Source: Yponomeuta sedellus (taxonomy: Eukaryota; Arthropoda; Insecta; Lepidoptera; Yponomeutidae). From it: DNA of 64,000 bases. The DNA lies in the NCBI GenBank assembly GCA_934045075.1, contig OW203722.1, positions 18,452,986-18,516,985 on the forward strand, given 5' to 3'. Positions 20,022 to 30,477 of this stretch are shown here, one piece after another; positions within the stretch are counted from its first letter, which is position 1, and each line of letters begins with the position of its first letter. Made by a program: the position numbers and the translations under genes. The notes under the pieces were generated by a model. That model was not told the origin of the DNA and did not search any database. It saw only the letters and a program-made list of their open reading frames with translations.

Positions 20022-20230
20022 AAACCTATTTAGAGGCTAAAAATTCCACCCATGCCGGGATTCAAACCCGCGACCTCTGGCTATCCGTGCCAGCGCTCTT
20101 TCCAACTGAGCTAATGGGCGACTCTAAATAGTTTAACCTCTAAATAATTTCATAGAATTTAGCCTCTCAATAGGTTTTTAAAATTGTCCTTAGCACGGGT
20201 TAGTGCATTAAAAGAAACGAAAAGAGTATA
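20022..20230 (+). repeat. SINE family A, inverted copy (A6)
   Basis: 209 bp flanked by a perfect 14-bp duplication, ATAAC plus nine T, at 20,008-20,021 and 20,231-20,244. The left part is antisense ('aaacctatttagaggctaaa' to 'gctaatgggcgactct'). The right part is sense with the tail 'ccttagcacgggttagtgca'. Confidence 0.85.
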
Positions 20231-20519
20231 ATAACTTTTTTTTTCAAAATGACTTGTTGTCAAAACCTCGACTTGGCTTGGATTCATTTTATAATTTTCT
20301 ATATTGTAATTTTTGTTGACTTTTCTCTCTCCTGTTACTCCTTCTATGATATTCTTGCTGTCACCATCTTATTGCCCATTTGTTCTAATATTTTGCTATT
20401 ATGTTTCTTTTTGCCGTTTTTCATTAGTTTTATTTATTTATACAGTCCATTCCGCAATAGCTGTTTTAATAATGAATAGTAACATACTGTCTGCAATTAA
20501 AAAATAGTAAAAAGCTTTG

Positions 20520-20695
20520 AGACCGCGACTCGGCAAACGTAGTGTAGGACGCCCTCCGACCAGGTGGGATGACGATCTGCGAAAAACTGCCGGCGGATGC
20601 TGGATGCGGCAAGCTGAAGACAGGGCGCTATGGCGCTCATTAGGGGAGGGCTATGGCCAGCAGTGGACTACATAATATAGCCTGAAGAAGAAAAA
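20520..20695 (+). pseudogene. RTE-clade LINE 3' end
   Basis: Encodes a decayed version of the RTE C-terminus (CCNACCAGGTGGGATGACGA corresponds to PPTRWDDD) and ends 'cagtggactacataatatag' with a GAA-rich tail. Homologous to 800-1196 in the opposite orientation. Confidence 0.7.
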
Positions 20696-20899
20696 AGCTT
20701 TGTAAAATAATTAATCACATCAAAATCTACTTATCCGGAAGAAAAAAAATGGAAGCTTATAAAGATGGAAACTGATCAATAAAATAAATATAACATTCAC
20801 AATTATTGACAATCCGCGGTGGGCACGCGTGGTAAATTAATTCATACCCGTACAGGGTGTCATCTAGAACAAGATTTATTTAATAATATTATTACCACT

Positions 20900-21048
20900 T
20901 GTACTATTACAGTCCATCCAAAGATCGTCTGGAAGAGATCAATTTTAGTGATAAGGCCGCCGTTTGTACTCTTTGGTTAAGAAATATCTGTGTAATTTCC
21001 ATTTTTATGTACAGTTCTTTTTTCAAGTGTTCTCTATCTATCTATTAC
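20900..21048 (+). repeat. Repeat family E
   Basis: 'gtctggaagagatcaatttt', 'gataaggccgcc' and a terminal 'tctctatctatctat'. Confidence 0.6.
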
Positions 21049-21079
21049 CATGACATGCAATAAATAAATGATTATGATT

Positions 21080-21345
21080 ACTCTCTCTTTCTGAGAGAAG
21101 GCCTGTGCCCTGCAGTGGAACGTACATACGATACATAAAAGATAAAAAAAACATCCACGCATCACAAACACTATAGACACTATAGCACACACCGTTGTTG
21201 TGTCGTAATCAAACATTGAAAAAAAAATCTGTTACCATTTGTACAAACCAAAACCGGTCAAGTGCGTGTCGGATAGATAGATAGATAGATAGAGAACTCT
21301 TTATTGCACAACCAGAAAAATATTACAACCATGATTCTTAAATCT
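21080..21345. repeat. Family H end fragment and inverted family E copy
   Basis: 21,080-21,125 has the plus-orientation family H end 'ctgagagaaggcctgtgccc'. 21,262-21,345 is a minus-strand family E copy beginning (GATA)5 and continuing 'ttattgcacaaccagaaaaa'. Confidence 0.6.
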
Positions 21346-21656
21346 AAGTTTAGGATAATAAGTTTGTCGACTATTACTCGGTAACTTGTAAAGCGTAGGT
21401 ACTTAGCCGCCGTAGTTTTCCTTTTAACTTGAATAGATTTAGAATAGACAGCTGCTACACTGAATTTTATCAAGTTTTTACCAGCAGAATCAAACCGAGG
21501 ACCTCTGGCATGAAACTAAAACGTTATACAGTTAGACCAAATCAGTCATGCATCATACAAAAGGAGAGAAATGGCCTTCTTTAAGGCTTATAACTATGAT
21601 ACCATCTTCCTTTCAATTAATGGAACGTAAGACAGAATAGGTCTTAACTACTCGTA

Positions 21657-22060
21657 TAATAATAATAATATTGGCCTTTTGCATCTACTTAATGAGATGA
21701 TTTATACAGCGCCCAGTGGCTTCTTCACTCACACTAGATGGGTGAACGGACCACTCCGACGCTGTAGTGCCTGGGACATGGTTTTATAGATGGTGTAGGC
21801 TTGCCCAGCACCTATACCATCTTGACAGCTTAGTTGGCCTAGCCCACAGGAAAGACTAGTCAATACGTGCGGAGCCAACCAAGCCGCGGGTTTCCTCACG
21901 ATGTTTTCCTTCACAGTTAGCGTGTGGTATTGCGACTACTAATTCGCAAATGTACGTAACTTTGAAATTAAACAGTCATTGGTACATGCCCGCACTGGGG
22001 ATCGAACCTGGGGCTCTCGCTTGCGAAACCATGGTTCTACCCACTGAGCTACCACCGCTA
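21657..22060 (-). repeat. SINE family I, full-length tRNA-derived
   Basis: About 400 bp on the minus strand. The tRNA-like head has A-box TAGCTCAGTGGGTAGAA and B-box GGTTCGATCCC. A long body includes 'aataccacacgctaactgtg' and 'ggctaggccaactaagctgt', and the end is 'cttaagtagatgcaaaagg'-like with an (AAT)n tail. A second nearly full copy is at 63,080-63,470 on the plus strand. Confidence 0.8.
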
Positions 22061-23434
22061 TAACTACTACTACTGCTACTCGTATAGATTAGCAGATAAT
22101 ATATTAAACAGGTCGAATTGCGATTATTTATTAGGTAAAACGTCATTACCGTAGTTAAGAAATACTAGCTGCTAATAAATAATCTACATACGTTGGAAAT
22201 GTCAGTACAGCCTAGTTAATTGTCGTGTGCTGTTTTTCTATTTGCTTTATATTTTGTGGCTAGCGCAAGAAGTAGGGAGTACCTTTTGATATCCCGTTTA
22301 ATACCGAGCTATGCGTGCGCGGGAAATTTATTTGAACACGCCACGTAATATAGGTGATCGGATAAAATCTAGGCCCTGCTGTAAGCAGTTCCTTTAGCGT
22401 TTCAGATTATCATTTGTACGGCTTTAAAAGCCTACACAAGTTGGGCGTAGTAACAAAATAGTGAAACTTCACGGCGCTGCCGTCATAGTATTAAGTTATT
22501 TAGTTAATTAGTTAGGATAAGCTTTGAAGCAGACGTATTTTAATCAAGATCGCGAAAACCTTCGCAAGCAAGATTTGTTTTTACGGAATAAACTGGCGGA
22601 TTTAAAAGGGGAGATTTCGACAAATCTGTCTGCCAAGTTTGCTGACTTATCTCACTAAGCCTCGCAATTTTGTTAATTAAATAAAATGCTCAAATCTCAG
22701 TACCGAAACTATATCACTACGAAAATCCTATTATGCATTATATCACTACGAAAATCCTCGCGTTTCGATTCAATAAACCTAAAGCGCGTTACGAAAGGCA
22801 CCGCTTTCGTGGGGATTTTAGGGGCGTTATTCTAAGAGCCTCTCTCAAAAAAGCCACACGTTTACTCCCGCTTTACATACACATTGCATTAGCATGTCCC
22901 GGGGGAACCTGGGGATGGCCCGCCGCGTCTCGATCCGGGGGGCGAAAAAACGCCAACGTAAGCGCTTCGGACATCATCTGTCTTGATCCTTTCGGGCTGT
23001 CTGTGTATGTTCCCTGGTGAGCTGACAGATTGCGCATTGTCAGCCTTGTCAGTTAACGCCTCGCGCTCGCTGTGACAAATGAAATAAGAGGATTCGGCGC
23101 TGTCGCCTGGGAGGGTGCTCTTAAAATCATATGCCTGCTCGCGTGTGGACGACGCGTCTTGGCGTCTCGCAGAGGCGGTGTTGCGGTGGGGGACAAAGCC
23201 TCAGTCTAATTGACGTAGCTTTTTCTTTGAGCGTGGCTGGAATGTTAAAACCGTTGGTGACGAATGTTGGTGATTCAAAATACCATGTAAAATTTGCGGG
23301 TAACTGTCTCATATTTGTATATTGATAGAATTATGGAGGTAAAGCAAAAACGACTAATATCTGACGTTTAAGTTATATTATGTGGTTTGAAATTCTTAGT
23401 AGAAAAGAAACAGTTATGTGCGTGGATGTTTCAC
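22061..23434. other. Apparently unique region with a GC-rich core
   Basis: No match to other repeats in the window. 22,790-23,190 is much more GC-rich than its surroundings ('gtcccgggggaacctggg', 'cgccgcgtctcgatccgggg'). A 95-codon ORF (22,733-23,020) overlaps it but resembles no family I know. A 20-bp direct repeat, TATATCACTACGAAAATCCT, occurs near 22,710 and 22,739. Could be host exon or regulatory DNA; unproven. Confidence 0.3.
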
Positions 23435-23690
23435 TATTTCTTCTACTTCTTCTACAGGCTATATTATTAGTCGACTGCTGGATATAACCCTCCCCCAATG
23501 AGCGCCATAGCGCAAGGTTGTGCCATCATTGGGGGGTAATGCCCATAATCCTCACGCTGGGCATGCGGGTTGGGGATCGCAGTTCGGTGAAATTTACTGC
23601 CCACTTCCGGTTTGTGTCCCTTAGTCGTCTTTTACGACACCCGCGGGAAGAATTTGGGTTGGTGCTATTCTCTAGGCCGACACCACACAG
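23435..23690 (-). repeat. Non-autonomous repeat with RTE-type tail (family C2)
   Basis: Reverse orientation of the 3,668 copy: TTC-rich tail, 'gcgcaaggttgtgccatcat', 'gctgggcatgcgggttgggg' and 'ctctaggccgacaccacaca'. Confidence 0.75.
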
Positions 23691-24709
23691 CAACTATTCA
23701 CTATTTGTTACGTTGTAATTCTTGAATAGGTTTTGAGTTGTTTCGATAAAACTAAGATAATCATTATTCGAATTCATCAGAACGGTAGAAGCTTAAAAAT
23801 AAGACCACCTGATAGAAGAAGTACGCAACCCCTCTTTCCAAGACGGTCAGGAATTGGCAATTTTCAGTGCTTCTGTAAACAGCTTTTATCATTATCATTA
23901 AAACTTATAAATAGGGTTTCACAAGGTCTTACTGTGAATGACGGTCTATGCTAGCACTTGTGTCATAGTCATAACATTACCTCCATAATATTCAAATCTC
24001 AGCCCGACCAAGTATTAAAAATGCAAGTTAAGCCGACTGGTCAAACACTCCCGGCCACGTTACAAGTAAGGGTGGCCAAAATGGCATTTAATTTTATAAC
24101 ACGCACTAATTATGATGATTACGCAAACGCACCTCTTCCTCATGTAATGCTAACCAGCGGTCAGCAATAATTGCTCAGCAAAGCCGCCCGGAGCTCCGGC
24201 TGCAGAGGCTCATAATTAATTCGAACTGAGTATTTAAGCCGGCAACCTTGTAGGGCGTATACAAAAGCTGTCACTGGCTGCTAAAAGGTCTAGAAGCCTC
24301 GCCGTGAAATCACTTCATCATAGAGTAACAACACCGTTTATACAGGACGTTGGCTTGGTCAGCTGACATCGTAACATGGTGGTACACATAAATACATTGG
24401 TAATTAAAGACGAAAACTATTTGTTCGGCAGGTAAAGTGATTGCTTTGGTATAGCCAAGGTCATAGCAAAGGTCAAGGTCATGGAAAAGGTCACGGTGAT
24501 GTCGAGATAATTCCAGTTTCTTACAAATAGCACCAACTTTTTATACACCTATAATACAAACTAGACTCAGGTGAGACAAAGCTGACCCAATCCGACCCGA
24601 CCCGAAGCCAGCGTGCGTGCATGTAACGACTAATGAACATAAATATAAAAAATTGCATTGTCAGGATCTAGACAAGTGTCTTACCTGGATCTCTGCTTAC
24701 TCGTTTGAG
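23691..24709. other. No gene recognised
   Basis: No recognisable repeat except short 'caaggtcat' tandem words near 24,450-24,490. 'ccggagctccggctgcagag' (24,190) is a small GC-rich dyad. No coding signal. Confidence 0.4.
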
Positions 24710-24722
24710 ATATAAGCATACG

Positions 24723-25097
24723 TATTTAGAGGCTAAAAATTCCACTCATGCCGGGACTCGAACCCACGCCTCTGGGTAACCGTGCCCGCGCTCTCCCAAC
24801 TGAGCTAATGGGCGACTCAATATTCCGATGTAAAACCTAACTGCAAAGTAGGTACTCGGGGCTGCAGGTGATGCAAATTACTTCAGCCAGATGTCGCTGC
24901 CTGTACGTAATACAGAGAGTATTGTAAGGAGGTTCCAAGTTTCACTGATGCCGGCGAGTCGCCCATAAGCTCAGTTGGGAGAGCGCTGGCACGGTTAGCC
25001 AGAGGTCGCGGGTTCGAGTCCCGAAATGGGTGGAATTTGGAGCCTCTAAATAGGCTTGTGGAATTGTCCTTAGCACGGGTTAATAATAAATAATATA
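24723..25097 (+). repeat. SINE family A, inverted composite copy (A7)
   Basis: 375 bp between perfect 13-bp duplications ATATAAGCATACG (24,710-24,722 and 25,098-25,110). An antisense tRNA-like segment (to about 24,812) is joined to an almost complete sense copy that includes the 5' region 'ctaactgcaaagtaggtact'. Confidence 0.85.
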
Positions 25098-25110
25098 ATA
25101 TAAGCATACG

Positions 25111-25477
25111 GTTATATTATAAGAGACAAAGACCGAGCGACGACATTTAATAAACGAAAAAATTGCTTATTATTCTGAAGATTTTTATACAGTTATTTTA
25201 TCTTAAAACGTCTGGAGTGTCATACTAGTAATTGTAGTGTGCTTATTCATACATAAACTGGCGATATGCGCGCTCCATTGGCTCCCGATCTCACGCGTAC
25301 AGGAGCAACTGTGTACGTAGATCTACACACACTGTTAAGACTAGCCCCGGTCATGGAATAACTGTTATATGCTTAACAATCCAAAGTTAGGTAAAACTTT
25401 CATGGCCGTCTATTTTGGGTGAGCTACGCTTAATCACATGAACATGTCACCTGTCATGGCGGCGATTATAATGCGGG
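25111..25477. other. No gene recognised
   Basis: Mixed-composition sequence without repeat or coding signatures. Confidence 0.4.
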
Positions 25478-26455
25478 CAGCAGTCCAACAGGAGGTGCGA
25501 GACCTGATACTAATTGTGGTGAATTTGATTCATTGTTTATGTTCTAGAACAAACTCAAGTCCCTTAGCCTTCTATACTGCCAACGTCAAAAGGACGTCAA
25601 TGAAAAACGATAATTTATCGTGAAGAGTTTAGAAATAATCTTGTTTCTCAGCAGTCCGTTCACAGAAAGTGCAAGGCCTGTTACTATTTGTGCTAAATTT
25701 GCTTCATTGTTTCTGTTTTATAACAAACTCGGGCCTCTTAGTCTGCTTCTCTACTGCCAACGTCGACGTCAACGAGAAATGATAATTTATCGTGAAGAGT
25801 TTAGAAATAATCTCGTTTCTCAGCAAACCGTTACAGAAGGTGCAAGGCCTGTTACTAATTGTACTAAATTTGCTTCTTTGTTTTTGTTTTATAAAAAAAT
25901 CGACCAACTGCCAACGTCAAAGGGATGTCAACGAGAAACGATATTTTTTTGTGAAGAGTTTAGAATTAATCTCGTTTTCCAGCAGTCCGTTCATAGGAGC
26001 TGCAATGCCTGTTACTAATTGTGGTGAATTTGCTCAGTTATTTTTATTTTATAACAAACACGAGCCTCTTAGCCCGTTTCTTTACTACTGTAGGGACTCG
26101 GAACGCTGAGTCAACATTTGAAGCAACAAAGTAACGTAGCGCAACGATCACGCGCGGACGTCTGGTGTCCAGCCAGTCGTCCCCCCGAAACCCTTTGAGG
26201 CAGTCGCCTCCGAAACCTTTTAGAGTACCGTAGTATAAAACGTAAAACCTAAGATTGTGTGTAACCTCCTGTGTAAACCATTGTACGTGTACTAAATTGA
26301 ATACAGACTTTTAACCTTTAAATTGCAACCTTCTGATATATTTATTTGTGATCAACACATCCACACTAATTACCTTAAATAACCCCAAACTACCAACGTC
26401 AAAGGGATGTCAACAAGAAACAATATTTTTTTGTAAAGAGCTTAGAAATATGTAA
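25478..26455. repeat. ~171-bp tandem repeat, interrupted by an insertion
   Basis: Units start at 'cagcagtcc'-like words at 25,478, 25,649, 25,821 and 25,980 (periods 171, 172, 159). Shared landmarks are 'ggcctgttactaattgt', 'tgccaacgtcaa' and 'gtgaagagtttagaaataat'. The fourth unit is split by a 300-bp insertion at 26,089-26,388 and resumes to about 26,455. Confidence 0.8.
26089..26388. mobile_element. 300-bp insertion, possible solo LTR
   Basis: It interrupts a tandem-repeat unit and is flanked by ACTAC at 26,084-26,088 and 26,389-26,393. It starts TGTAGGGACTCGG and contains a TATA-like TATAAAA near 26,233 and an AATACA late on. It does not end in CA, so LTR identity is uncertain. The insertion itself is clear because the unit continues on both sides. 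Confidence 0.55.
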
Positions 26456-26542
26456 TTACGTTTCTGGTTGACGTCGGCGGCGGCGCTGGACACTCGGTCA
26501 TACAAAAGAAAAATATCACATGATACCAAAGAGTTTCGTATC

Positions 26543-26610
26543 AACCCTTTATATATCCCCACTAATGGGGCTCCGGTCTCTTCCTGCATAGCAGGAAGGT
26601 TAGGCCATCG
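26543..26610 (-). repeat. SINE family B fragment (B5)
   Basis: 'atcaaccctttatatatccc', 'cggtctcttcctgcatagca', 'ggaaggttaggccat' match the family B 3' end. Confidence 0.7.
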
Positions 26611-26764
26611 GGGTCAATTGGTTTAAACTAATCAAATGCATAATAGTATCCCCTTAGTAAATGAATAACGTTTCTCTGTTTCTCGTATGCTTACTATCCG
26701 TTAATGTACCTGTTTGCACCTGCCAGATGTTTTTTTCTGTATGCCCTTTGTCCATCTGACAGTA

Positions 26765-26965
26765 TTTAAAAACCTATTTAGAGGCTAAAAATTTCACCCA
26801 TGCCGGGCTTCGAACCCGCAACCTCTGGCTATCCGTGCCAGATATCTGGCACGGATAGCCAGAGGTTGCGGGTTCGAATCGGTTCGGTTTGAATTCGGTT
26901 CGAATGCGGTTTTTAAATTTGTTCCTTAGCACGGGTTAGTGCATTAAAAATAAAAATAGTATAAT
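26765..26965 (+). repeat. SINE family A, inverted copy with perfect palindrome (A8)
   Basis: 201 bp flanked by the perfect 12-bp duplication CATCTGACAGTA (26,753-26,764 and 26,966-26,977). The antisense and sense tRNA-like halves meet at GATATC, making an uninterrupted 70-bp palindrome (26,809-26,878). The sense side then runs to the 3' tail, with a local 'ggttcg' duplication. Confidence 0.85.
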
Positions 26966-27054
26966 CATCTGACAGTAGTTTGATAGATTGTTTTAATTTT
27001 AGCACAACTGCAAATAATTTACATATTGTTATCGTTACTTTAGTGCCATCACCT

Positions 27055-27543
27055 TGTAGTTTTGTAAAACTTAAATAAATAACAAAACTGGAATGACTTA
27101 AACTTTGTGTTTTAATTTATACTATGTTTTTTCGATTTATTCACAATATTAACAGAAAACTGGATAAAAATGATTTTTTTTTATGTAGCCTCGATTGTGT
27201 CCCACTGCTGGGCAAAGGCCTCCCCTTTTGTCTTCCATTCCTCCCTGTTCATGGCCACTTCCTGCCAGTCCGGCAGAAAGGTTGTAAGGTCGTCCCGCCA
27301 TCTCCGCTTGGGTCGGCCACGTTTGCGATATCCGTCGCGCGGAACCCAGTCAGTGACGATTTTTGCCTACCTCTCTGGGCAAATGAAATAAGCAGGTAAA
27401 AATAGTCAGGCCTAGTCAGGATGTAAAGTAGTAATGATAAAATGAGGGAAATCACGAAAATGGTAAAATAATTTTAAATATTTCAAAATGATAGATAGAA
27501 AAAGAAGTATAAAAAATGGTGTAAAGAGGTTTGCACCGTTACA
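27055..27543 (-). mobile_element. Solo LTR with a nested LINE fragment
   Basis: Same family as the dyad at 2,198-2,725: the right end has 'gtgtaaagaggtttgcaccg' and ends TTACA. It is flanked by ACCT at 27,051-27,054 and 27,544-27,547, a 4-bp target duplication. The LTR is split by a LINE 3' end at 27,174-27,380. Confidence 0.65.
27174..27380 (-). pseudogene. LINE reverse transcriptase C-terminal fragment
   Basis: The minus strand encodes DWVPRDGYRKRGRPKRRWRD, then EAFAQQWDT close to the end. This is the same type of C-terminus as RTE-like LINEs (GRPxxRW block, then AxxQQW) but a lineage distinct from family C. A poly-T tract marks its 3' end. AAATGA on both sides (27,168-27,173 and 27,381-27,386) is a plausible short target duplication within the solo LTR. 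Confidence 0.65.
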
Positions 27544-27547
27544 ACCT

Positions 27548-28479
27548 TATAATCAGTGCAGCAGACAAAACTCATAAGCCTTGTCTACCCATATTCTATC
27601 TTACACTAACGGCTCATATAGGTATAGCCACCCACAACTCCGTTTGCAGCGTTTACAATAGTTTCTAAATGCACAATTTTATATTCTATGGTGACCTTGC
27701 TATCTATAATTTAATCAATAAAAATTCTTCTTTACAATATAAAATAAAAAAAAATCGTATCGTCAAAAAAAGTCGAAATGTCAATATAGTACCTACTGGT
27801 CAAGAACGCATCCTTGCTACTGGTAGAGAAAATAGAGACATAGAGACATTTGATGACATCAATAAATATACCCGAAATATTAATATTTTTTGTACCATAG
27901 GGTACATACATAAATTCTACTGCAGGGCACAAATTATAATTATACCTGATCACCTCGCGTTCCGACCGCAAATTGGTAATTTCAAGCTCTGATGTTTGCG
28001 AACACCATTAGTATAGGTTTCCTCATTATGTTTTCCTTCTTAATTAGATATTCAATAAATATATTTGTTTTTTATGGCGTCAAAGTAATGAAAAAACATC
28101 CCAAGAAATTTGCACACCCATCTGTGAACTGGCATTGTTATAGAGATAAAACTAATGGCTCAGATCAGCTTAATTATACATGCAAATTGAAGGCGACATT
28201 ATAATGAAAATTTGCGTATTAAACCGCTATCTGCATTTCCCCAAGTAGTTTTTCTTAGATTTTAATGTATACAAAGTATTCTCCCGTAATCATCGCCGCG
28301 ATGCTAAAATGGGAAGATTAACTTAAGATGCACGTAGACTGGTCTAGTAGCGACTAGCTGTCACCAAGTCGTTGATTTTTTTGCCCGACAGCGGCGGAGC
28401 TCAATAGGAGGGATAATTTGGCTCGAAAGTATTTACGTATGTCCTACCCTTTGTTTCCCCATAACTCCTTAACCACTGA
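27548..28479. other. No gene recognised
   Basis: AT-rich; no repeat matches and no coding signal I can support. The overlapping ORFs here are under 110 codons and of low complexity. Confidence 0.4.
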
Positions 28480-28616
28480 TCAGATTATGACAAATATGGT
28501 TGCCTGGAAGAAATTGCTTTTAGTAATAAGGCCGCCATTTGTACTATATTTTTATCTAGGTTCTGTTACTGTAATTTCTGTGTACAATAAAGAATATTCT
28601 ATCTATCTATCTAAAG
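28480..28616 (+). repeat. Repeat family E
   Basis: 'tggaagaaattgcttttagt', 'aataaggccgccatttgtac', 'gtgtacaataaagaatattc' and a (TCTA)n end. Confidence 0.65.
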
Positions 28617-28698
28617 ATATAAAGAAAAACACTTAAATAAAAAATAACTGAAAAAAAAAATTTACATTTTCTAAGGTTAACACGAGCAGTAGACGTAA

Positions 28699-29003
28699 TA
28701 AAAACTGTATTTTCATAGATATTTACTCGTTTAATTTTACATTTTACAAAGTTTTGGCACTTTTTCAAATATCGTGGTCCCGGAAGACTTAGGTGACAGC
28801 CGTCTTTTTGAAAGCATTAACATTTCTTACATAAGCATTCTTTCTTTTGTAATTTTTGAGGAGGATAGTAAACTAACAGTCAAAGCTTTCAAAAAAACGC
28901 CTGTCACCTAAGTCTTCCGGGACCACGGTACTTGCAAAAGTGCCAAAACGTCAGAAAATTGTAAAATGAAACGAGTAAAATATCCATGCAAATACAGTTT
29001 TTT
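28699..29003. mobile_element. MITE with ~115-bp inverted arms
   Basis: The left arm (28,699-28,815) and right arm (28,885-29,003) are reverse complements with few mismatches. They include 'gaagacttaggtgacag' / 'ctgtcacctaagtcttc' and 'aaaaactgta' / 'tacagttttt' termini. About 70 bp of unrelated loop lies between them. No ORF. Confidence 0.75.
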
Positions 29004-30098
29004 ATAAAAAAATACATCAACCCGATTGTTGAGCTTTAATTACTGTCTAATCCATAGTTCAAGCTATTTGATTCATTAACTAAATTTTAAAATCAATTAA
29101 ATTTGATCTCGTTATAAGTAACGACTGACGTCTTAGAACACTTGGCAATTTTGTTAGTTATAAATAATTGTTACGTATTGCATGTATATAAGAGAACACG
29201 TTACATATGTTATAATAAGGCCATGCAAACTGATTACTTGGTTTAAATGTGGGAACAGTAACATGACAGCGTGACTCAATAAAAAAATAAACGTTAACGA
29301 GAAAGGTTTCGCCAAATACTTGTTTAGCTTAATTGGTTAGGTTAGCATAGTCTGCGTGCACCCTTGCGCCGCGGCCGATAGGATGGATTAACTTGGAACG
29401 AAGTTATCTTGGAGGCGTCGTCGGCCGGAGGCAGGTGAAAATTGAATTTTTTTACTAAAATGTGCATGCACTTTCACCAGAGGTTTTTTCCGGCGTTTTA
29501 ATTTAGCTCCTTAGCTTCTGTATTTTTGGAAACGGGAAAACGCTGCTCTTATTAGGGTCCCATGAAAGAAGGGTGCGAAGTTGTATTGATAAGCCTATGT
29601 TGGTTGATTCTGTTAAATTATGTGTCAGTAATGAAAAAATAACATATTTTTAAATAGTTTTTGCAAAAATATACAATGAACATAATAAATCTGTACAATA
29701 GCATTAATAAAAAAAAATACTTTCTGTTTGCAAATTGTTAACACTCATGACATTTTTATAACTATAGTGCTTTGTAAAACTCACGACCGAGAATCTATGA
29801 TCACGGCCCGGGGCTAGATAGCATGTATGCCAAAAGCAGTCATTTTTGGCGTTAGTGCTATCTCGTCCTGGGTTTTATGCCTTACGTTCACAAGGATGGG
29901 TCCTAAATAATCACTTTTAACATGATTGAGAGACTGAGCGTAAGACACTTTTTACAAAAATTATTTGTATAAAAAAACTTTGATTTTTTCCATGTGGAGG
30001 GGGGGCATTGTTACTGCAAGAAGCCCCTTAAAAGGTTGGCTTTTAAAAAATCTTCTATACCAAATTTTCTCAGATTATAACATAATTTTATAGCAAAT
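29004..30098. other. No gene; mostly unique
   Basis: No repeats matched. An imperfect dyad around 29,803-29,875 ('ggggctagatagcat' / 'gtgctatctcgtcctgg') and a G-run at 29,998-30,005 are the only structures. No coding signal. Confidence 0.4.
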
Positions 30099-30108
30099 AA
30101 GAAAAAGA

Positions 30109-30477
30109 AGCGAAGCGCTCGTGGCCTAGGCGAACCGAGTGATTGGAATCAATCACTTGGTTAAGCAACAACAGGCGCGGTCAGGTACAGGATGGGTGAG
30201 CGTCCCGTGACTACCGCTAGTGGCATTTTTTCCGAGCGCTTCCGTGCTTCGCAAGGCACGCTAAGCCGTTGGTGCCGGCTGTCATATAATGGCAGTCGTT
30301 AAGCCATATCAGAGGCCTTATGGGCGGCTTGACAACTTCTGACAGTAAGGCCCGCCACTGTCTTACAATCCTCCACCAACCCGGACTTGGCCCCCGTGGT
30401 GAAGTATAGCCTAACCTTCCTGCGATGCAGGAAGAGACCCGTGCCCCAGCAGTGGGGACATATAAGGGTTGATAACG
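30109..30477 (+). repeat. SINE family B, full length (B6)
   Basis: 369 bp flanked by AAGAAAAAGA at 30,099-30,108 and 30,478-30,487. It starts 'cgctcgtggcctaggcgaac', includes the dyad 'gtgattggaatcaatcac', 'gcgcttccgtgcttcgcaag' and 'ctgacagtaaggcccgccac', and ends 'gggttgataac'. The flanking duplication indicates retroposition. No clear tRNA or 5S similarity. Confidence 0.85.

Noticed and set aside
22733..23020. 95-codon ORF in the GC-rich block as a real gene
   Set aside because: No recognisable domain, no splice or promoter support; kept only as a candidate to test.
30109..30477. Family B as a DNA transposon
   Set aside because: Ends are not inverted repeats, and a full copy has a 10-bp A-rich target duplication, which fits retroposition better.
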